A program made the position numbers and the translations under genes. From positions 5,878,125-5,942,124 of the forward strand of contig CM025850.1 of NCBI GenBank assembly GCA_003952965.2: a stretch of 64,000 nucleotides of DNA. The letters are read 5' to 3'. Source of the stretch: Morella rubra (taxonomy: Eukaryota; Streptophyta; Magnoliopsida; Fagales; Myricaceae). Below the pieces are notes generated by a model. The model saw only the letters and a program-made list of their open reading frames with translations. It did not search any database and was not told the origin of the DNA. Of this stretch, positions 1 through 11,234 are shown one piece after another (the first letter of the stretch is position 1; each line of letters starts with the position of its first letter).

Positions 1-480
1 TAACATTAATTAATTAATTTCTTGATTTACTGCTGTATTATAAGTCAGAAATAAAAGCAAATCACAATTATATTTTGATTTCTAAATTAAAGTTAACATT
101 TATAATTATTATAATTAAGATATACTCACGTAAAATTTAAAATTGATATTAAATTGCATTATTAACTGTATATCAATTACTACTTACGATATTGAAAAGG
201 GAAGATTAAAGAAATGAAGAATTACAAAAGATCTCGTTCTTTAACTAGCCTAAAGGAATTTATTGAGTCATAAAATTCAGCCAACAATTGTCCGATCCCT
301 TGGACAGTTGAATCCTATGAGTTGATTTGTGTTGCCCATAATGTCCAACTTCCGAACTGAAGCGGCTCGGTAGTTGATTCGGTCTGGAATCACACATACA
401 TAAGGCGGTAATCGAAAAAGCTTTTTTCACTTCCGACAACCATCGGGTCACAAATCGTAACGCAGTTTTCCCGCCCCGTC
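1..480. other. AT-rich intergenic sequence
   Basis: The first 240 bases are very AT-rich and carry no supportable ORF. From about 245 to 480 the composition is more balanced, but I recognise no gene; the short open frames have no family signature. This stretch lies 3' of the first lipid-transfer pseudogene. Confidence 0.6.
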
Positions 481-499
481 AGGTCGGAAGCACGCCCTT

Positions 500-1215
500 A
501 ATTATTAATGCCTAACTTTTTACAGGCTTCTTTGAAGCGCACACAGAGTCTTGTGTATTGCAGTAGTGGTACTGTAATAGCCTGCTTCAGCGCATTCTGT
601 GTTCACCTTGGCAGCAGTCATGGCTAGGCGGAGAAGTTGTCATGGGCCAGAACTCACCAAGACCGGCTGGCAAGGCAACAAAGCTATTACAACATGGTCG
701 CATGTTATGTCATGGTTTGTCGAGCTTGCAGTTGCATTAATCGCAAAAAAAAATCAACCCTGAGGGAGGAGAAAAAATGGGCCCAATCCAGGGCCAACAT
801 TATTGAATTATCGAAGGTTGACCTCCACGGGAAAGCTCCCTCGTAATCTTTTTCATCTCTTGTAGAACGGAGTCTCACTGCTGAGCCCAAATCCAATTCA
901 GCCTGATTCTTAGCCCAATGTTCTTAGGCCATCTATCCAGGGATCTCATGATTGGCCGAATTTTTTTTGCTAATGAAGCAAGCCCAATTATTGAAATCTC
1001 CGAACTTCTCTCTCCACGAAGAAAGCTGCCCTCGTTAATCTTTTTCTTCTCTTGCTCTCAGGAGACCATAAGTTTAAGGCCTGCTGAGCCCAAATCCAAC
1101 TCAGCCTGAAGGGCCTGCCCAATGTAGGAACATCAAATCCAACGGATCTAATGATTGGCCGAATTTTTTTTGCTATCATGACCAAGACAACACAATCCAT
1201 TATTTTTATCTACAT
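500..1215 (-). pseudogene. nsLTP pseudogene interrupted by a repeat insert
   Basis: The plus strand at about 515-745 aligns by eye with the complement of the intact LTP genes: it contains the stretch around CC (ccttggcagcagtca), the C2 region (ggctggcaaggcaacaaag) and the end of the signal peptide (gcagttgcatt). The start region reappears at about 1175-1215, where the minus strand reads MDCVVLVMI after a promoter-proximal block like those of the other LTP genes (cattctcttttggact). About 430 bases of unrelated, internally repeated DNA lie between the two parts. The second Cys of the CXC pair is Arg (tgc to cgc) and the C-terminal part is not recognisable. It is a broken, non-coding relic. Confidence 0.75.
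790..1170. repeat. degenerate direct repeat of about 190 bp, two copies
   Basis: Two diverged copies lie side by side, roughly 790-970 and 975-1170. Shared landmarks in the same order are ttattgaa, a ctttttc..ctcttg block, gagcccaaatccaa(t/c)tcagcc and tgattggccgaatttttttt. The pair sits inside the LTP pseudogene and explains its interruption. I see no terminal inverted repeats or coding capacity, so I cannot assign it to an element class. Confidence 0.65.
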
Positions 1216-1470
1216 TCTCTTTTGGACTGAAGACAAGTTCTCAGTTAGATAAACTTGAACTTGCTCTCGTGGCCAATCCAACTTAAGGCCTGGAACTGTG
1301 AAAGGACGTCTGAAGGGCCTGTGTTAGGAAAATCAAATCAAACAAAAAGCCCATTTAGACTACCCATTATTTTGGCGTACTTGCAATACTCTAGTAATGG
1401 AACGTCGCAAGTAAGCCTCGTAGGTAAGGAAATGGACAATTAGATCCCTAAGGTTGAGTTTGCAGAGAGA
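1216..1470. other. intergenic, decayed LTP upstream region
   Basis: This begins as the promoter-side flank of the LTP pseudogene (acttgaacttgctct matches other LTP 5' flanks) and then runs into unassigned sequence. No gene is supported. Confidence 0.5.
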
Positions 1471-1477
1471 ACAATTA

Positions 1478-1890
1478 GCTCCTTATGTCTCGTCATTATC
1501 ACATCATCCTACCAGACAACGAGAGAGGAAGAAAAAAAAAGCACTTAATCTTGCTCCTTATGTCTCGTCATTATCACATTAGCTTCAATGAATTCCGTTT
1601 CGAACTTTGCGTCCTTCTTTTGTAGTCTTTTTTGTAATGGTCCTCTGTACGTACGTATTTGTTTGCGAGGTCGCATAGTGGAGTCCTTGGACTTATCCCT
1701 AGGACAGAGAGAACAATTAGCTCCTTATGTCTCGTCAGACTTAATCAATTATGTCTCGTCATTATCACATTAGCTTCAATGAATTCCGTTTCGAACTTTG
1801 CGTCCTTCTTTTTAGTCTTTTTTGTAATGGTCCTCTGTACGTACGTATTTGTTTGCGAGGTCGCATAGTGGAGTCCTTGGACTATCCAGG
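1478..1890 (+). repeat. local tandem duplications at the left border of a large segmental duplication
   Basis: The phrase ctccttatgtctcgtcattatcaca recurs (in blocks) at about 1481, 1556 and 1751, and a block of about 115 bp starting tagcttcaatgaattcc occurs at about 1578 and 1771. The second block is where near-identity with the downstream copy (25317 onward) begins, so these short repeats mark the border of the duplicated segment. No gene is supported; the short open frames are by-products. Confidence 0.7.
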
Positions 1891-2289
1891 ACTATTGGCA
1901 GCTCAATTAAAGGTAGCTCAGTTGGTGTTGTGGTGTTGTGTAGCTTGGTTGTAAGATTTGGTGTGTATTAATGGTGTTGTGTAGTTTGGTTGTAAGCTTT
2001 TAGTGTAAGTGTACGTAGTTTGGTTCTAAGAGTGGTGCATTTGTGCCATGTGGAACTTGGTTGTAAGCTTTTAGGGTAGTACAGTAGTTTGGTTGTAGGA
2101 CGTTAATAAATTGAAACTCGACCTCAGCATGAGTTGGTGAAGTCGTACCATTTTGTTGATTTTTGTGACAATTTTTGGACTTGCTTCATGCTTATATGTG
2201 GTTGTTAGATGGGTCCGAAGGGGCATGAGTTGAGAAACGAGTCTGCTTCTTTTTTTCATTTTTCTCGTCTCAGAAGTACTGGTTTGTGC

Positions 2290-4182
2290 TAGAACATATA
2301 TAGAGCTTAATTAATTAATTTGTATTCGAAATGACTTAATTATATTTATTAATTAAAAGAAAATTATAAGTATTTAAGCACTTGTATCCAACTTAATTAA
2401 AAGCTTCCAACCTGTATATTTTTTTTTTTGATCACTTCCAACCTGTATATATATATTAGAATCAATACTATTGCTACAGTAACACCATGACAGCTAGCTA
2501 GCTAATATAATTTTTCCACCTAACGTATTCTAAGGTATAAATTTAGCTCAACTAACAGAAGTCACTATTGTTATCTATCTCAATTACTACTATAAAGCAT
2601 ATTGTCTCTATTTTCCCGTACCTATCACTTGTCAGCTGTTATCTATTTTACAACAATTTCTATGGTTTTGTTACTAATTCATCAGATTCTTGCTATTTAA
2701 AAACTTTACCCATTGGGCGACAAGAGAAAAGTCAATTAAGAGAGATCAATTAAGAGAGATTTATTCTGGAGCCGGCCTAACCCCATAAGAAAGGACCAGT
2801 AAGATTATTTTCACCACTTAGCTAAATGATTTCCCCTTCCAGTACGTAATTAAGAGAGAATATGCTTTTAGGCTCTTAGGATATCGAGGGTAAAAAAGAA
2901 GCACCAAAACACCGGTATTTCTCTTTTCAATCAAGATCATTTTGACTAGAAGGAGGGAATTAAAACATAGGTTACGTGTGTAATCTTGACCATCGAATCA
3001 TATTAGAAAGCGAAAAATAATGAATGTTAATAGTTTGAGTTCGCAATGATATATCATAGTTTAAAGGTATAAAGTGAAATTTTTCTGTAATATTAATTAT
3101 ATTAGTAAGGATCAAGAAAATTGCAAAGGTAACAATAAAGAAAATACCCTACACATTTATCCATGTCATCTACCATAAGTAGCCCAACACGATAGGAGAA
3201 TCCCTGATCCCTTCTTACAAGTTAGGACTTTTAAAGTCGAATAAGAGTACGTGCGATTTTGTCTTTGCATTTTCTGGCGAGCAAATAGGGTGGGCAAAAA
3301 TTCTGGTAAAAATCAAAATTTTTTGTTCCACTTCCAATTCCAGCATATATTGAAACTAAAATCAGAAGTCATTTTAATAATTTCTGATATCGGAACCAAA
3401 ACAAAAAAAATTTCAATCCAGTAAATGACAAAACAGAATCGGAATTAGCTATTTTGGTTCTATTGGTTCCAAACCCACCCTTACGGACAAGGTTGTAGTC
3501 ACTTACTTCGGCCGGTGATAATTGTATTAATGACTTAGTTAAGTAAAATAAGTGCACGTTGTCACTTGTTCTTTTAACTTATTGCGATTTCCAGAATAAA
3601 TGACTCGATCGAAAAAGATGATCAACAGCAAAACAATAGGGGATCGTTGGCGTGGCTCGACTTTTCTTAATTGCTTATGTGAAGTGATAATCTTAATTGT
3701 TTACGGTTCACACATAACAAAGCTAATTAATATATAATTGCATCTCATACATTGTATGGAGGTCAATCCGAAAAAGTAGAGGGAATCGGGCCAATTAATT
3801 AATACTAATACATACTTGATTTTACTATTGCAAACAAACTGGGAAGCATTTTATTTCCATTTATATATAAGAAAGCCAAAAGCGAATCTCTAATATAAAT
3901 TTTTCGGCACGAAAAAATTGGCGATACGATTGTTCTCTCTCCCGGGCCCCGGTTTATTCCACTGTCCTCTCTTCAATTCTCATGCAGAAATCCTGCGCAT
4001 CACCAAAAGGAATTAATATTAGTTGATAGGATTCATCGCGAATAGAAATATATACTTCTACATGCAACAAGACTCGATATTGTTTGGTTAGAGCCCATGG
4101 TCATCTTCGTCAAATGAACCGTCTAGAAACACAAACGCGCAGGCACATGATACACAGACAGAGGCAGAGAATTATGAGAGAT
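2290..4182. other. AT-rich intergenic spacer
   Basis: No gene is supported. The spacer contains homopolymer runs, repeats of taattaatt and a stretch (about 2760-2960) related to the beta-LTP downstream spacers. It ends at the 3' flank of the alpha LTP gene. Confidence 0.6.
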
Positions 4183-4566
4183 TTACGTGTCGCAATTCAC
4201 ATTGGGGTCAATTGGCACAGGAACGTTCAAGGGGTCAATTGGCACAGGAACGTTCAAGTTTTTTGGAAGCGACATAGCCCTGTCAGCATTGACTTTCATA
4301 TTTTTCCCAGCGTCTTTGAAACACACGCACAGAGACTTTCGTGTGTCAGTGGTGGTAGCCTGTTTCATCACAGACGCTGCACCTTGGCAGCAATCAGAGG
4401 TGGGGGGTGTAGTCGCAGGGCCTGAGGCCACCAAGAATGACTGGCAGGGGCCCAAATCCTTTAAAGCATCATTGCATGCTATGCCTTGGGAAGGGGGCGC
4501 AGTTGCAGTCACGACAATAATCATCAATCCAAAGGCCAATATAGCACAACCCATCATCTTCTGCAT
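4183..4566 (-). CDS. type I nsLTP-like protein, alpha copy 1, missing Cys7
   Basis: A single-exon ORF of 127 aa starting MQKMMGC. It has an N-terminal hydrophobic signal peptide (about residues 1-23), so the product should be secreted to the cell wall or apoplast. The nsLTP fold is a four-helix bundle held by four disulfides around a lipid-binding cavity. The pattern C-X9-C-X17-CC-X19-CVC is intact, but the seventh cysteine is gone: relative to its paralogue at 27030, a 6-bp deletion removed Phe-Cys. Beside it, a perfect 27-bp tandem duplication (4204-4230 and 4231-4257) repeats LNVPVPIDP. The reading frame stays open, so this could be a recently damaged gene or a variant with an unpaired cysteine. 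A TATA box lies about 80 bp upstream of the ATG. The antisense open frame over the same bases is a shadow. Confidence 0.85.
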   Translation of the reverse strand: MQKMMGCAILAFGLMIIVVTATAPPSQGIACNDALKDLGPCQSFLVASGPATTPPTSDCCQGAASVMKQATTTDTRKSLCVCFKDAGKNMKVNADRAMSLPKNLNVPVPIDPLNVPVPIDPNVNCDT

Positions 4567-4643
4567 TCTCTTTTGGACTCGAGACTAGTACTGCTCAGTT
4601 ACGCTGTTGTAGTTGCTTTGGGGTGTAGATCTGGTGCAAGTTC

Positions 4644-4651
4644 TATTTATA
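4644..4651 (-). promoter_or_regulatory. TATA box of the alpha-1 LTP gene
   Basis: The complement reads tataaata, about 80 bp upstream of the start codon at 4566. It sits at the same place as in the other intact LTP copies. Confidence 0.7.
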
Positions 4652-5164
4652 GAAGCGCACTACAAGTGCATTTAACGACTGTCATCAAAGCAGAGTTCAC
4701 GAAATGCCGCAGAAAGAAGAAATTAGTTGATCTCTACATAACCCTTCATGTCAATTAATGGTAATTAAGATCAGTTTTAAAATTAACCAGCTCTCGAGTT
4801 ATCTCGTCTCTTTCTTTTAATCCTTAATGACTTTTAACTCCCAGAACCTAAGAAAAAAACAAGTAACTTATACTCTTAGGTACTTTAGGAATCTAGGATG
4901 AAGAATTAGAAAAATTCATTTGGACCCAAACACATTTTTACAGCCGCTCCTAAGAGTATATATAGGACCACACGATCGCCGAGGGAGGGTTCCATCTTAA
5001 AAGCTAGCTAGGGCTAGGGCTAGGACTTTCAAGGTTGAAAGGGGCATGAATTCTTGCCTTTAGATTTTTCAATCAATTAAGGCTCGGGTGGTAAGTTAAG
5101 GTGTATGGGTCCATGAAAGTTGACTTCGTAACATATGGGAATCGGTCGGTAGCTAGCCATTCTT

Positions 5165-5960
5165 GTCCTGCTTGTTTCGGTGGTACCAACCTGTTTGAAG
5201 ATTCTTTGCACACTTAGGTCGACGACGAAGGAGAAAAATTTTAAGTGAAGGTTTTCGATTTTAACAAAAAAAAAAAAAAAGATTAGAAAACTAAATATGT
5301 AGGCTCAAAACAAGCTTTGAGTAACATAAATCCAAGACAACACATATGACTTCAAAATTCTTTCACAAAACAGAAGACTAAATATGAAGCTCATATCTTC
5401 GTGTTTTTTTCTCCCTGGACATATGTACTTCTTAATTTTTTTTTTCTTCTAGAAGCTAAATTCTGCCTAGTTAATTAGGGCTTAATTCGTTTATTTCTTC
5501 TGAGCTGAAGCAATCAATTCTAGCACCTTATTTGTTAGGGCCTTGCTTGGGTTAGGGGCCTAATTAGGCAGCATGCTAGGCTGCAGCCTGCTAGCTAACC
5601 TTGAACCGGCCTGTGCAAACCTACACAGGAGGAAGGGCCTGGTAACCGAGGGCCGGGTAGGCATCAAAGTCGCTATAATTATATGAAGGTTCTCGATCCG
5701 GTGTATGTAATGGCATCTAAGGGTAGGGGTAAAGGGACTCTACTACTTAATGCCAAAGCAACAGAAGCCAAATGCACACCTACCAATTCATCTAGTAAAA
5801 AAAAAACGCGCGCGCGCGCGCACACACACCTACCAATTCGTTTGCTGCTCCAATACTTTAATTCTTCGCGTCTTTAGCTACACGAATGGTCTTGCTTAAT
5901 TGTGGGTGTAAAAGGAACATCAATAATGGTGTGCCACGAGTGCCATACGTGGCACCATTG
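5165..5960 (-). pseudogene. heavily decayed delta-type LTP relic with promoter remnant
   Basis: Three islands match the delta LTP gene at 21545 in order. At about 5178-5222 the CC/GVQSILSQAG region is recognisable (accaacctgtttgaagat, then ctttgcacac). At about 5702-5730 a block like the delta signal-peptide junction appears (gtaatggcatctaaggg against gtgatggcatctgaaggg). At about 5930-5965 the delta promoter block remains (gtgtgccacgagtgcca, then tggcaccattgaactgg). The sequence between is unalignable by eye and contains a simple repeat. No ORF survives. The same relic exists in the downstream duplicate at about 28000-28740. Confidence 0.55.
5800..5829. repeat. simple repeat A(10), CG(n), CA(n)
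   Basis: A run of A is followed by alternating CG dinucleotides and then CA dinucleotides. The downstream duplicate (about 28601-28625) has only poly-A with CA repeats, so the CG run expanded in, or was lost from, one copy. Confidence 0.9.
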
Positions 5961-6115
5961 AACTGGAGCTGATCTGTAACAGAGGGTTTTTAGATTCCAT
6001 TTTTAAGGTACTTTTTAATTTTCTCGTGCACTTTTTTAAATTTAATTAAAATGGTTGCCATAACGGCCTTAATGGCATTCGAGTGATCAATGTATTGAAC
6101 TAGACGTTTCAAAAT

Positions 6116-6123
6116 ATTAATGG
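6116..6123. repeat. left 8-bp target site duplication of the hAT element
   Basis: attaatgg, repeated at 10460-10467. The unoccupied target is present at 28873-28880. Confidence 0.95.
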
Positions 6124-6134
6124 TAGGGCTGTAC

Positions 6135-6280
6135 AAAACTAGATAGCAGACCGGACCAGTTTTGTGGTTTTAATAATATAAATTCGGTCTGGACCGGATT
6201 TAAAAATCAGTTATATCTGGTTCGGTTCGGTCTATTTTTTTTTAGATCTGGTCTGGACTGGACCGAACTAGATTTATTAA
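6135..6280. repeat. left subterminal repeats of the hAT element
   Basis: Short motifs built on gaccgga, tctggaccgg, ggactggaccg and ggttcggttcgg recur in both orientations. The right end (about 10360-10440) carries related motifs (ccagaccggatt, ttggtccggtcc). Such clustered subterminal motifs are the usual binding sites for hAT transposases; that role is inferred here. Confidence 0.6.
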
Positions 6281-7402
6281 ATATAAATATATTTTTTTAA
6301 TTCAATTTTACAACAAAACGCATAGTTTTGCACTTTTGTTTTCAGCCTTTCACGCCTCACAATTTCACTTTCACCCCCCTAAGCCCTTCCCGATCCCTAT
6401 TCCCTCTCTTGAAGACTTGAACCCCCGTCACCCAGCCCAACTGCCAGCGCAGAATCCCCAGCCCCTAGGCTCCAGCGCAGCCACCGCCCACTAATGAGTG
6501 TAGAACCCCTAAGCCGCCAACCCCTACTCCCAACGCAGAACGCAAGAAGCCCAGAACCTCCAATCCCTAGCTCCAGCGTAGGACCCCCAGCGTCGCTGTT
6601 CGTCCCCCTCGGCCACCACAGCGGCGCAGGCAGCATCCTAAGGCGGCCTCAACGGCAAGGGATCTCCTCTCCCCAGTCGTCCTGTGATTCTCAAAATTTG
6701 TGTATGTAATTGACTAATTGTCGATTTGTAAATTGTAACCTTGCTTTGCCCCGACCCTCAATAGTCAATCCTCATATGATAAAAATTTGTGCATGTACTG
6801 ATCCTATACACTCCTATTATGTATACTTCTAATTTGTGTATGTGCTCGGGCTGCTCTTGAAGACTTGAACTAGTTTGTTTTCTCGAATTGGATTAAGTTG
6901 ATGTTGGGATTTGATTGGGTTTCGGTTGTACCTTCAAACATGACATGTTATTAGTTCTTTGTTTCATATCCATGACCTTAAAAAACATTTTACCAAATAT
7001 CAAAGGACTACAAGTGTAAAACTTGAACATGAAGCACTTATGAAATCCAATTCATGGCTTAGAAAAAAAGAAAAAAGAAAAAAAAATCCAATTCGTGACT
7101 GAAGAAGAATGGATATCCATGGCTGGTAAAGCAAATAAATAAGACAAATTAGTCATGTATATTCACTAGCCACTGACAATTAGTTAGAAAACAATCATCT
7201 AGTTTACGTTTAGTTGTAATTAGCATATATGAATTCTCATTTTGTATATTTTTTGTTATCATTATCTTTCACATGCCGCGATTATGTGTGTGAGGCTGAG
7301 GTATAACTTGTAATGACATGATCAAGTGGGTAGTAGTATCAAGTATGTATGCTCAAGGGTTATTCATTGAACTTTTTTTATCCTTGTAGGCTTGTAGACA
7401 CT

Positions 7403-9580
7403 ATGTCTCGTTCTCGTAATCGTTCGGACCGTACTGTTGATGCTAGGATTGAGTTTAAAGGATGTGGATATGATGGTTGAGGAGGAAGATGTTTTAGATA
7501 TTCCTCCACCAAGTAGTGAACCACCTAAACCAAAAAGAAAGAATCAATCTATGGTTTGGACTTTCTTTACAAAGAAGTATATTGGTGACCCACCACCCCA
7601 GGGCATTTTGCAACTATTGTGATGCTGATTATGCTGCAGATGGAAATAGGAATAGAACGAAAAATTTGTTGGACCATCTTATAAATGTAAGAAAAACCCT
7701 AATCAGCTACCCCTAAAACAAGACAAGAGGCAAAAAACTTTAGCATATGAGAAAGGAGTTGAGGGTGATGAGAACCCTAGTAATTTGGTGTTGGCAAAAA
7801 AATTTGACCATAATCATGCAATAGCTCTTCGTCAAGCTTTGGCAGAATTTCTTATTGTTGATGAGCTCCCTTTTAGATTTTGAGTCTCCCTAATTTAGAA
7901 AGTTTGTACAGATGCTAGAGCCTAGATTTCAAGTCTCATCTCTCATGACCATTGCTAGGACTTGTATGGACATTTTTAAGGATCAAAAAGCATGGTTGAA
8001 GTGTATATGAGGGCTTGTGATAGTAGAGTTTGTCTCACCTAATACTTGGACTTCGATTCAAAATTTGAGCTATATGGTTGTCACTGCCCATTAGATTGAT
8101 AAGGAGTGAAATTGCAGAAAATGGTGATTAGCTTTCGTTTGATTGATAATCACAAAGGAGATACAATTGGGGCGCAAGTGGAGGAGTGTTTTTATGATTG
8201 GGGAATTGACAAGATTATGACCATTACAGTTGATAACGCGTCTTTAAATGATACAGTTATTGGTTACTTGAAGAGGCATCTAGAAGTAATGTGTTGAATG
8301 GTCTTTACATTCACATGAGATGTGCGCATATTATGAATCTTGTGGTTGGTGATGGGTTGAAGATAAATGATGATGCAATTACAAGGGTTCGTGATGCAAT
8401 TAGGTATGTATTTTTTTTTTCATTTCTTAGTACTATGTATAATTCGTTTATTTTTATTACTTACATTTTTTTGTGAAATGCAATTAGGTATGTGCGGTCT
8501 TCTCCTGCAAGACTTATCAAGTTTAATCAATGTGTTGAGAATGAGAGGATCAAATGTTCCAAGAATTTTTGCCTTGATGTTTCAATTTGTTGGAACTCTA
8601 CTTATTTGATGTTAGAATGTTGCTCAGCAATATGAGTTTGCTTTTGATAGAATGGAGAGTGATGATGTTGATTATCTTCTCATTTTACGAAGGTGAGTGT
8701 GGGAAGAGGAACTTGGGACCTCCAACAAAAGAGGACTGGGGAAAAATAAGGATATTTTGCAAGTTTCTTGAACTCTTTTATGATGCTACGGTGCAATTTT
8801 CTTGGTTCTTTGTATGTTACTTCGAATTCCTACTTCCATGGACTCTATGGGGTGCATTCTCATTTGTGTCGTTATTCACAAAGTACGGACAAAAGATTGA
8901 AAGACATGGCTGATGTTATGATGGTTAAGTACCAAAAATATTGGGGGAGGAATGATTGGTTAAATTTGTTGATATTTATTGCAAATGTGATTGATCCACA
9001 GTCTAAGTTACAAGTAATGGACAAATGGTAAGGTTGATGTATGGTGGAATAGAGGGAGAGAAGTTGGTGGCCAGTATAAGTGACTTGTTTCGTGGATTGT
9101 TTGATGAATATGCGTTGGGGTTACCTCAGGCTCAGGTGCATTCATCTACTAGTAGTGTGCCTCCTCCTCCTCCAGTTGTTGTGGGCTCTAGCGGCAAGCT
9201 AATTTTATTTGAGGATTATTGGAACACGGCTGTGTCGTTTGGAACATATTCATCAAGTTTCAGTGCAAACTTAGAAATTGATCGGTATTTAGCTGATCCA
9301 CTTGTTGCTCCAGACAAGAATTTTGACATATTGAAATGGTGGAAGGATAATGATTTACGATATCCCGTCATTGCTAGGATTGCACGGGATGTATTGGCTA
9401 TCTCTATCTCTACTGTGTCTTTCAGAGTCCGCTTTTAGTATAGGGGGTGTGTACTTGATCCATTTCGGAGTTCATTAGCTCCAGCGACTGTGGAGGCCCT
9501 CGTTTGCACCCAAGATTGATTGAGACGTGCGGATGAAAAGGAACCAATTAACATCAAAGAAATTTGGATTGTATTGAGAG
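7403..9580 (+). pseudogene. hAT transposase (RICESLEEPER/Ac-like), degenerate
   Basis: The start ATG at 7403 reads MSRSRNRSD before the first frame break. At about 7545-7700 a BED-type zinc finger is readable across frames: VWTFFTKKYIGDPP, then CNYCDADYAADGNRN and LLDHL. Central transposase blocks follow (for example VEECFYDWGIDKIMTITVDN at about 8175-8245, and HMRCAHIMNLVVGDGLK at about 8312-8362). The C-terminal hAT dimerisation domain (about 9215-9440) is well kept, with YLADPLVAPDKNFDILKWWK and YPVIARIARDVLAI, and continues after a frameshift as LDPFRSSLAP. Several stops and frameshifts mean the copy is inactive as read. The GC-rich stretch 6340-6700 probably represents its former 5' leader. 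Confidence 0.9.
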
Positions 9581-10029
9581 TTATGACATGGATTCCGGTA
9601 AAAAAAAAATGTGTTTGTAGTTTTAATTCTCTTTTTATTTTCTCTATGCTTATATTTATTTGTTTTTAACATTTATTGACATTTAAACTTGCAGAAATGG
9701 CAAGCAATAGCACAACAGTAAGCGAACTTGGGACATCAACCACCGGTAAGACTTGAGGAGGAGACTCATTTGTGACATTTGCAAGCTTTTTAGTTTGTTA
9801 ATGTATTTGTTTGTGCGTGTTTGAGACATTTGTATTTTGACTTATGAAGTTATGATGCTTAATTTTTTGAGACATTTGCAACTAATTTGTTATCTTACGA
9901 TTAAATTCACTCCCTTTTTACATTAATTTTACAATTCAATAGCTATATTGGAAGTAATGTTAACGAAGAAAATTGGACATATTTAAGTGTAATTTAAATG
10001 AAAATCCCTTACAATTGACATTAATGTAC

Positions 10030-10285
10030 TTGTAATAAGTGATAGGGGTTATAACCATTAAATTTAGAAATAATTTGTGATTAGAAATGTTTAACTATAT
10101 TAGTTATAGCCATTAAATTTAGGGCCATTAAATTTAGTTTAACTATATTATTATAGGAAATAATTAGTTATTAGGGTTATAGCCATTAAATTTAGAAATA
10201 ATTAATAAGTGATAGATGTTAACTATATTAGGGTTTATAGCCATTAAATTTAGAAATGATTTATAAGTTTAACTATATTAGGGGT
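10030..10285. repeat. degenerate minisatellite inside the hAT element
   Basis: A unit around gccattaaatttagaaata, alternating with tttaactatatta, recurs about five times with variable spacing. It lies between the transposase relic and the right subterminal repeats. No coding content. Confidence 0.7.
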
Positions 10286-10499
10286 GTTATAAGTGATGTG
10301 AGCTGAAAATGAGAAAAATAAAATAAAAGCTTAAGAAAAAAAAAATGAAGGACCAATTAAGTGGTCCAGACCGGATTGTTTTGGTCCGGTCCTTGCATTT
10401 AACTACAACCGGAAAATCCAGTCTAAAAATCGGATTGGATTTTCGATTGTCCAGCCCTAATTAATGGTATTGGTCACTATTGCGGCATATTTGCACTAA

Positions 10500-11230
10500 T
10501 CATGCTTATTTGTGTTGATCTGGGTTTCAAAGGTAAATTTAGCGAGCTACCAGTGGTCCAGTTCGCTCTTTTTAACTTTCGCGTTAAAAATATATATATA
10601 TGGTTTTTGCTAAAACAATAGAGCCTTAATTTATAATTTGAGTTGCTAATTAATTACATTTTATTTAAAATAAAATGGGATTTAAAATCTGACAAGTATC
10701 CAACTTGAAATTAAGCATAACATCATAGATTGAGATTCGACAACATTTTCAATAATTTCACACTTTTGCACCACCAGCTAGCCTATCGATATAAATTTCA
10801 TTAATTCTCCAACAACTCAAAAATGTAATATTGCATTTACAGCATGATCAATAGCGTTTATACTATTTGAAGATGGCCAAACATGACAAGTTCCGATAAT
10901 ATTTTCAACGCAAAATTTTGTAAATATATACGTACATAAAATAGATTATGTGCAAAGTCATGTAAATCGACAATTGTAATATAAATATACAAATCTAATG
11001 TTTTAATGAAGTAAAGACACAAAATGATGTGACTCAATCTTAATTTAGCTTCATTAAATTACGTGAATCATAGTCGCTTTGTATATATAGTTTTGCACAA
11101 ATTCTCTTCACACAGAATCCTTTCTCAATATAGATGCAATCTTCACATACTTGAGTATACTATACATGCACATGGATGCAATAATTCACATTACTTTGAG
11201 TATAATAAGCAAGAGGGAAGAGGAGAGGGC
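10500..11230. other. intergenic, no gene seen
   Basis: AT-rich sequence shared with 28910-29650. No open frame with family resemblance. Confidence 0.6.
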
Positions 11231-11234
11231 GAGA

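Larger units (their letters stand above)
1771..6115. repeat. segmental duplication A, copy 1 (left part)
   Basis: This segment is near-identical by eye to 25317-28872. It carries the alpha LTP gene and a decayed delta-like LTP relic. Copy 1 has about 700 bp (roughly 2735-3450) that copy 2 lacks; part of that block resembles the spacer downstream of the beta LTP genes, which suggests the loss happened in copy 2. The duplication resumes beyond the hAT insertion at 10460. Confidence 0.85.
6124..10459. mobile_element. hAT-family DNA transposon with decayed transposase
   Basis: The ends are short inverted repeats: tagggctgtacaa on the left and the complement of ttgtccagcccta on the right. They are flanked by a perfect 8-bp target duplication, attaatgg, at 6116-6123 and 10460-10467. 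The duplicate segment has a single attaatgg at 28873-28880 with uninterrupted flanks, so it is the empty site. An 8-bp duplication and TAGGG-type ends are hallmarks of hAT. The element is 4336 bp and contains a transposase pseudogene (7403-9580) and subterminal ggaccgg-type repeats at both ends. Confidence 0.95.

Noticed and set aside
3286-3481. Possible small hAT MITE with tagggtggg and cccacccta-like ends
   Set aside because: The right end reads cccaccctta, there is no matching 8-bp flank duplication, and the other copy of the segment is deleted rather than empty.
4187-4588. Long plus-strand open frame (133 aa) antisense to the alpha LTP gene, with similar frames opposite the other LTP genes (12275-12697, 27034-27414, 36988-37410, 40604-40996, 21465-21944)
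   Set aside because: They recur because the genes are duplicates, and the antisense frame of a Gly/Pro/Cys-rich gene tends to stay open. No family motif, and they change where indels occur.
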